From Candidatus Mediterraneibacter surreyensis (GTDB lineage: Bacteria; Bacillota; Clostridia; Lachnospirales; Lachnospiraceae): a stretch of DNA of 32,247 nucleotides. The stretch is taken from positions 1-32,247 of the forward strand of contig DWYB01000031.1 in assembly GCA_019118885.1 (NCBI GenBank). The letters are read 5' to 3'. Positions within the stretch are counted from its first letter, which is position 1; every line of letters starts with the position of its first letter. Both the position numbers and the translations under genes were made by a program. Below are positions 30,580 through 32,247 of this stretch, one piece after another. The notes under the pieces were generated by a model. It saw only the letters and a list, made by a program, of their open reading frames with translations, made no database searches and had not been told where the DNA came from.

Positions 30580-30819
30580 ATGGTGACAGATACAAAAGAA
30601 TTGAATAGGCTTATCCATGAATCAGGACTTACAAAAAGCTATATAGCTAATAAACTTGGAATATCGCTCTATTCTTTTCAGCTAAAAAGAGAGAATAAAA
30701 GGCAGTTTACAGCGGAGCAGATAAAAATTCTTTGCGAATTACTTGATATAAAGTCGCTTAAAGAAAAAGAAAGAATTTTTTTTGCTATAAAAGTAGACAA
30801 AATGCCAACAATAAAATGA
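30580..30819 (+). CDS. Cro-like small helix-turn-helix protein
   Basis: 79 residues. TDTKELNRLIHESGLTKSYI, AANKLGISLYSFQLKRENK-like spacing (LGISLYSFQLKRENKRQFT) and AEQIKILCELLDI make a helix-turn-helix of the Cro/C1 type. AGGAGGTGAT precedes the ATG at 30580 (a GTG one codon later is a slightly better-spaced alternative). It is the first gene from PR, divergent to the repressor, so it probably antagonises it. The 3' end of the gene carries a second operator copy. Confidence 0.85.
   Translation: MVTDTKELNRLIHESGLTKSYIANKLGISLYSFQLKRENKRQFTAEQIKILCELLDIKSLKEKERIFFAIKVDKMPTIK
30785..30809 (+). promoter_or_regulatory. Second operator and extended -10 at the end of the Cro-like gene
   Basis: GTAGACAAAATGCCAAC (30793-30809) differs from the PR operator by a single base in 17. 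Immediately upstream is GCTATAAA preceded by TTT, an extended -10 (TGC plus TATAAA at 30786-30791). The geometry mirrors that at PR. It would give the Rha gene at 30831 its own repressible promoter. Confidence 0.6.
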
Positions 30820-30830
30820 AAGGAGAATAA

Positions 30831-31490
30831 ATGCAGGAATTAGTAAAGCTGAAAGGAAATGATGTTTTTACAGACAGTCTGATTATTTCAAGTGGAACGG
30901 GAGTTGCTCACAGGAAATTGAAAGAGGCTATCCGAAAGCATCAAAAAGTGATTGAGCGGTTCGGAAAACTTTCTGCCCCATATCAGGCAGAAAGTACCGG
31001 AGGCAGACCAGAAGAGTATTATCTTCTGAATGAAGAACAAGCGACATTCCTTATAACTCTTTTGAAAAACACAGAGCCGGTGGTTGAGTTCAAAGCCAGA
31101 TTGGTTTCAGAATTCTACAAAATGCGTCGATTCATCCTTGAGCGGCAGACTCAGACATGGATTGAGACCAGACAATCCGGAAAACTGACACGTAAGGCAG
31201 AGACAGACACAATCAAGAAACTTGTAGAGTATGCCAAGAGTCAGGGGAGCACACATGCAGATATGTTGTATATAACATATTCAAAACTGGCGAATAAGAT
31301 GGCGGGCATCCAGAAGAGAGACGAAGCTACGGTGATGCAGCTTAATAATCTGTCACTGATGGAGAACATTATTCTTCATGTGATTGATACAGGAATCCTA
31401 ACTGGCAAGCATTACAAGGAGATTTATAAGGACTGCAAGAAGCGGTTGGAAACAGTGAGGGATTTAGCATATCTCGAGGCAACGGCATAA
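30831..31490 (+). CDS. Rha-family phage regulatory protein
   Basis: 219 residues. The N-terminal half has the Rha pattern: SLIISSGTGVAHRKLKEAIR, KHQKVIERF, TGGRPEEYYLLNEEQATFLI, TLLKNTEPVVEFKARLV. These make a small DNA-binding/regulatory domain seen in temperate phages, where Rha interferes with lytic growth in some hosts. The C-terminal half (YAKSQGSTHADMLYITYSKL) is of the ORF6C-like type. AAAGGAG precedes the ATG. It is the second gene rightward of the switch, with the extra operator just upstream. Confidence 0.9.
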   Translation: MQELVKLKGNDVFTDSLIISSGTGVAHRKLKEAIRKHQKVIERFGKLSAPYQAESTGGRPEEYYLLNEEQATFLITLLKNTEPVVEFKARLVSEFYKMRRFILERQTQTWIETRQSGKLTRKAETDTIKKLVEYAKSQGSTHADMLYITYSKLANKMAGIQKRDEATVMQLNNLSLMENIILHVIDTGILTGKHYKEIYKDCKKRLETVRDLAYLEATA

Positions 31491-31559
31491 TACACCGAAA
31501 AGAAGGGAGGCAAGACTCCCGCGGATCGAGAGCAGGAATCAGATAAGGAGGTGAGCTAA

Positions 31560-31901
31560 ATGAAAGTATTAAGCCGACAGACATACATGGATACTGGGCA
31601 GAGTATACCGCGCTTGTTCATGACAGCACAGCAGCTGTCCGAGTATGAGGGCATGACACCGGCGAGGTACCAGCAGATATTCCGCGAGATATCAGCATGG
31701 ATTGATAATGGCAGGTATCCCGAGACAGCCATGAGCGATAGCAAGCCGCATAGTGTTAATTATTACGTTTATCGCGACTACATGGCTAACAGATCTAAAC
31801 TGAGAAATCGGAATTTGAGAAAGACGGTGAAGCCGTTCAATCCTGCGGAAATCGCCGCAATATGCCCGATGGTCAGGGAAGTTGTAGTAATGGGGGAATA
31901 G
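31560..31901 (+). CDS. Phage early protein of unknown function
   Basis: 113 residues. MTAQQLSEYEGMTPARYQQIFREISAWID spread over residues about 21-49 looks like a helix-turn-helix or excisionase-like fold, and a basic C-terminal half follows (NRSKLRNRNLRKTVKPF). AAGGAGGTGAGCTAA precedes the ATG. It is commonly seen as a hypothetical in clostridial prophages. DNA binding is plausible but unproven. Confidence 0.75.
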   Translation: MKVLSRQTYMDTGQSIPRLFMTAQQLSEYEGMTPARYQQIFREISAWIDNGRYPETAMSDSKPHSVNYYVYRDYMANRSKLRNRNLRKTVKPFNPAEIAAICPMVREVVVMGE

Positions 31902-31915
31902 AAAGGGGTGAGAGC

Positions 31916-32137
31916 ATGAGTGATATGAGAGAACTGATCCCGCAGCTGGATGTGATACCGGTCGAGCGGACAAGCCTGATTCCGGCACCGGCAGAGAAAC
32001 CGAAGCGTGATCCGGCGCCGATTAGACGGAAGAGAGATAAGACGGTACGATGGCTGATCAGAGTGTTGGCGGCATCATTAACGATGAACATGCTGCAGTG
32101 GGTGATCATCTACATACTGCAGGCTGGGCCTATCTGA
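31916..32137 (+). CDS. Small phage membrane protein
   Basis: 73 residues. A polar, Pro/Lys/Arg-rich N-terminus (PAEKPKRDPAPIRRKRDK) is followed by one hydrophobic helix (about residues 53-71, LAASLTMNMLQWVIIYIL). ATG 31916 follows AAAGGGGTGAGAGC. It is a single-spanning protein of unknown function; its start lies 14 bases after the stop of the preceding gene. Confidence 0.72.
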   Translation: MSDMRELIPQLDVIPVERTSLIPAPAEKPKRDPAPIRRKRDKTVRWLIRVLAASLTMNMLQWVIIYILQAGPI

Positions 32138-32152
32138 AGGGAGGTGGACATT

Positions 32153-32247
32153 GTGGCAGCAAGAATCATGGGATATGCGGAATTCGAGAGATATTACGAA
32201 GCCACGAAGAAGGAACTGGCGTATATGAAACCGGGAGATACGAAGCG
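32153..32247 (+). CDS. Unidentified phage protein, 5' end (partial)
   Basis: The frame opens with GTG (32153) after GGGAGGTGG, at a good spacing of 8 bases, and runs off the window edge: MAARIMGYAEFERYYEATKK followed by ELAYMKPGDTK. At 31 residues it is too short to identify. Confidence 0.6.
   Translation, partial: MAARIMGYAEFERYYEATKKELAYMKPGDTK

Overview
The window looks like the chromosome of an anaerobic Firmicute of the class Clostridia, most likely Lachnospiraceae. The evidence is the low-to-medium GC, strong AGGAGG-type ribosome sites, TTGACA/TATAAT promoters, a pyrophosphate-type phosphofructokinase, an orphan-type selenium locus, and protein families typical of gut clostridia. It opens in the 3' end of tuf (EF-Tu) and closes inside the early region of an integrated phage or phage-like element.

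Layout. 1-1,700: end of tuf, a two-way terminator, then a leftward pair (small membrane protein, RlmI-like methyltransferase). 1,800-2,430: a coiled-coil protein built on a near-perfect 21-bp tandem repeat. 2,460-8,190: a selenium locus (yedF, selD, LysR regulator, cysteine desulfurase/selenocysteine lyase-like enzyme, yedE, TusA-like protein, DUF3343 protein). It makes sense as uptake, delivery and activation of selenium to selenophosphate, but no user of selenophosphate is present. 8,290-12,560: a four-gene ABC export-type operon (ATPase, permease, GldG-like, DUF4340). 12,790-14,070: a membrane zinc-ribbon protein and a J-domain protein with a cysteine-rich tail. 14,120-15,750: divergent degV and tetR. 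15,780-16,040: tRNA-Val and tRNA-Leu, leftward. 16,150-17,960: a PadR regulator under a large perfect palindrome, with a permease-prefix/FtsW-like membrane protein. 17,960-20,645: pyrC and PPi-type pfk, leftward. 20,878-23,270: glf and a membrane pseudokinase-like protein. 23,786-26,360: an Asn/Ser-rich small protein, then a methyltransferase-rdgB-yfcE operon. 26,399-27,199: seven tRNA genes.

From about 27,200 on the window is a mobile element integrated next to tRNA-Leu(TAG). A leftward lysogeny module holds a tyrosine integrase, a PASTA-type lipoprotein, an ImmA/IrrE-like protein and an XRE repressor. It lies back to back with a rightward early module: a Cro-like protein, a Rha regulator and small phage proteins. 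The divergent promoters and repeated 17-bp operators between the two modules are readable directly.

The most notable extras are a dispersed, hairpin-forming ~62-bp repeat present twice (81% identity with a compensatory base pair), a candidate small RNA between integrase and lipoprotein, an operator copy repeated inside the Cro-like gene at a second promoter, and the selenium locus lacking any selenium-consuming gene. Protein names come from motif recognition by eye; no database search was run.
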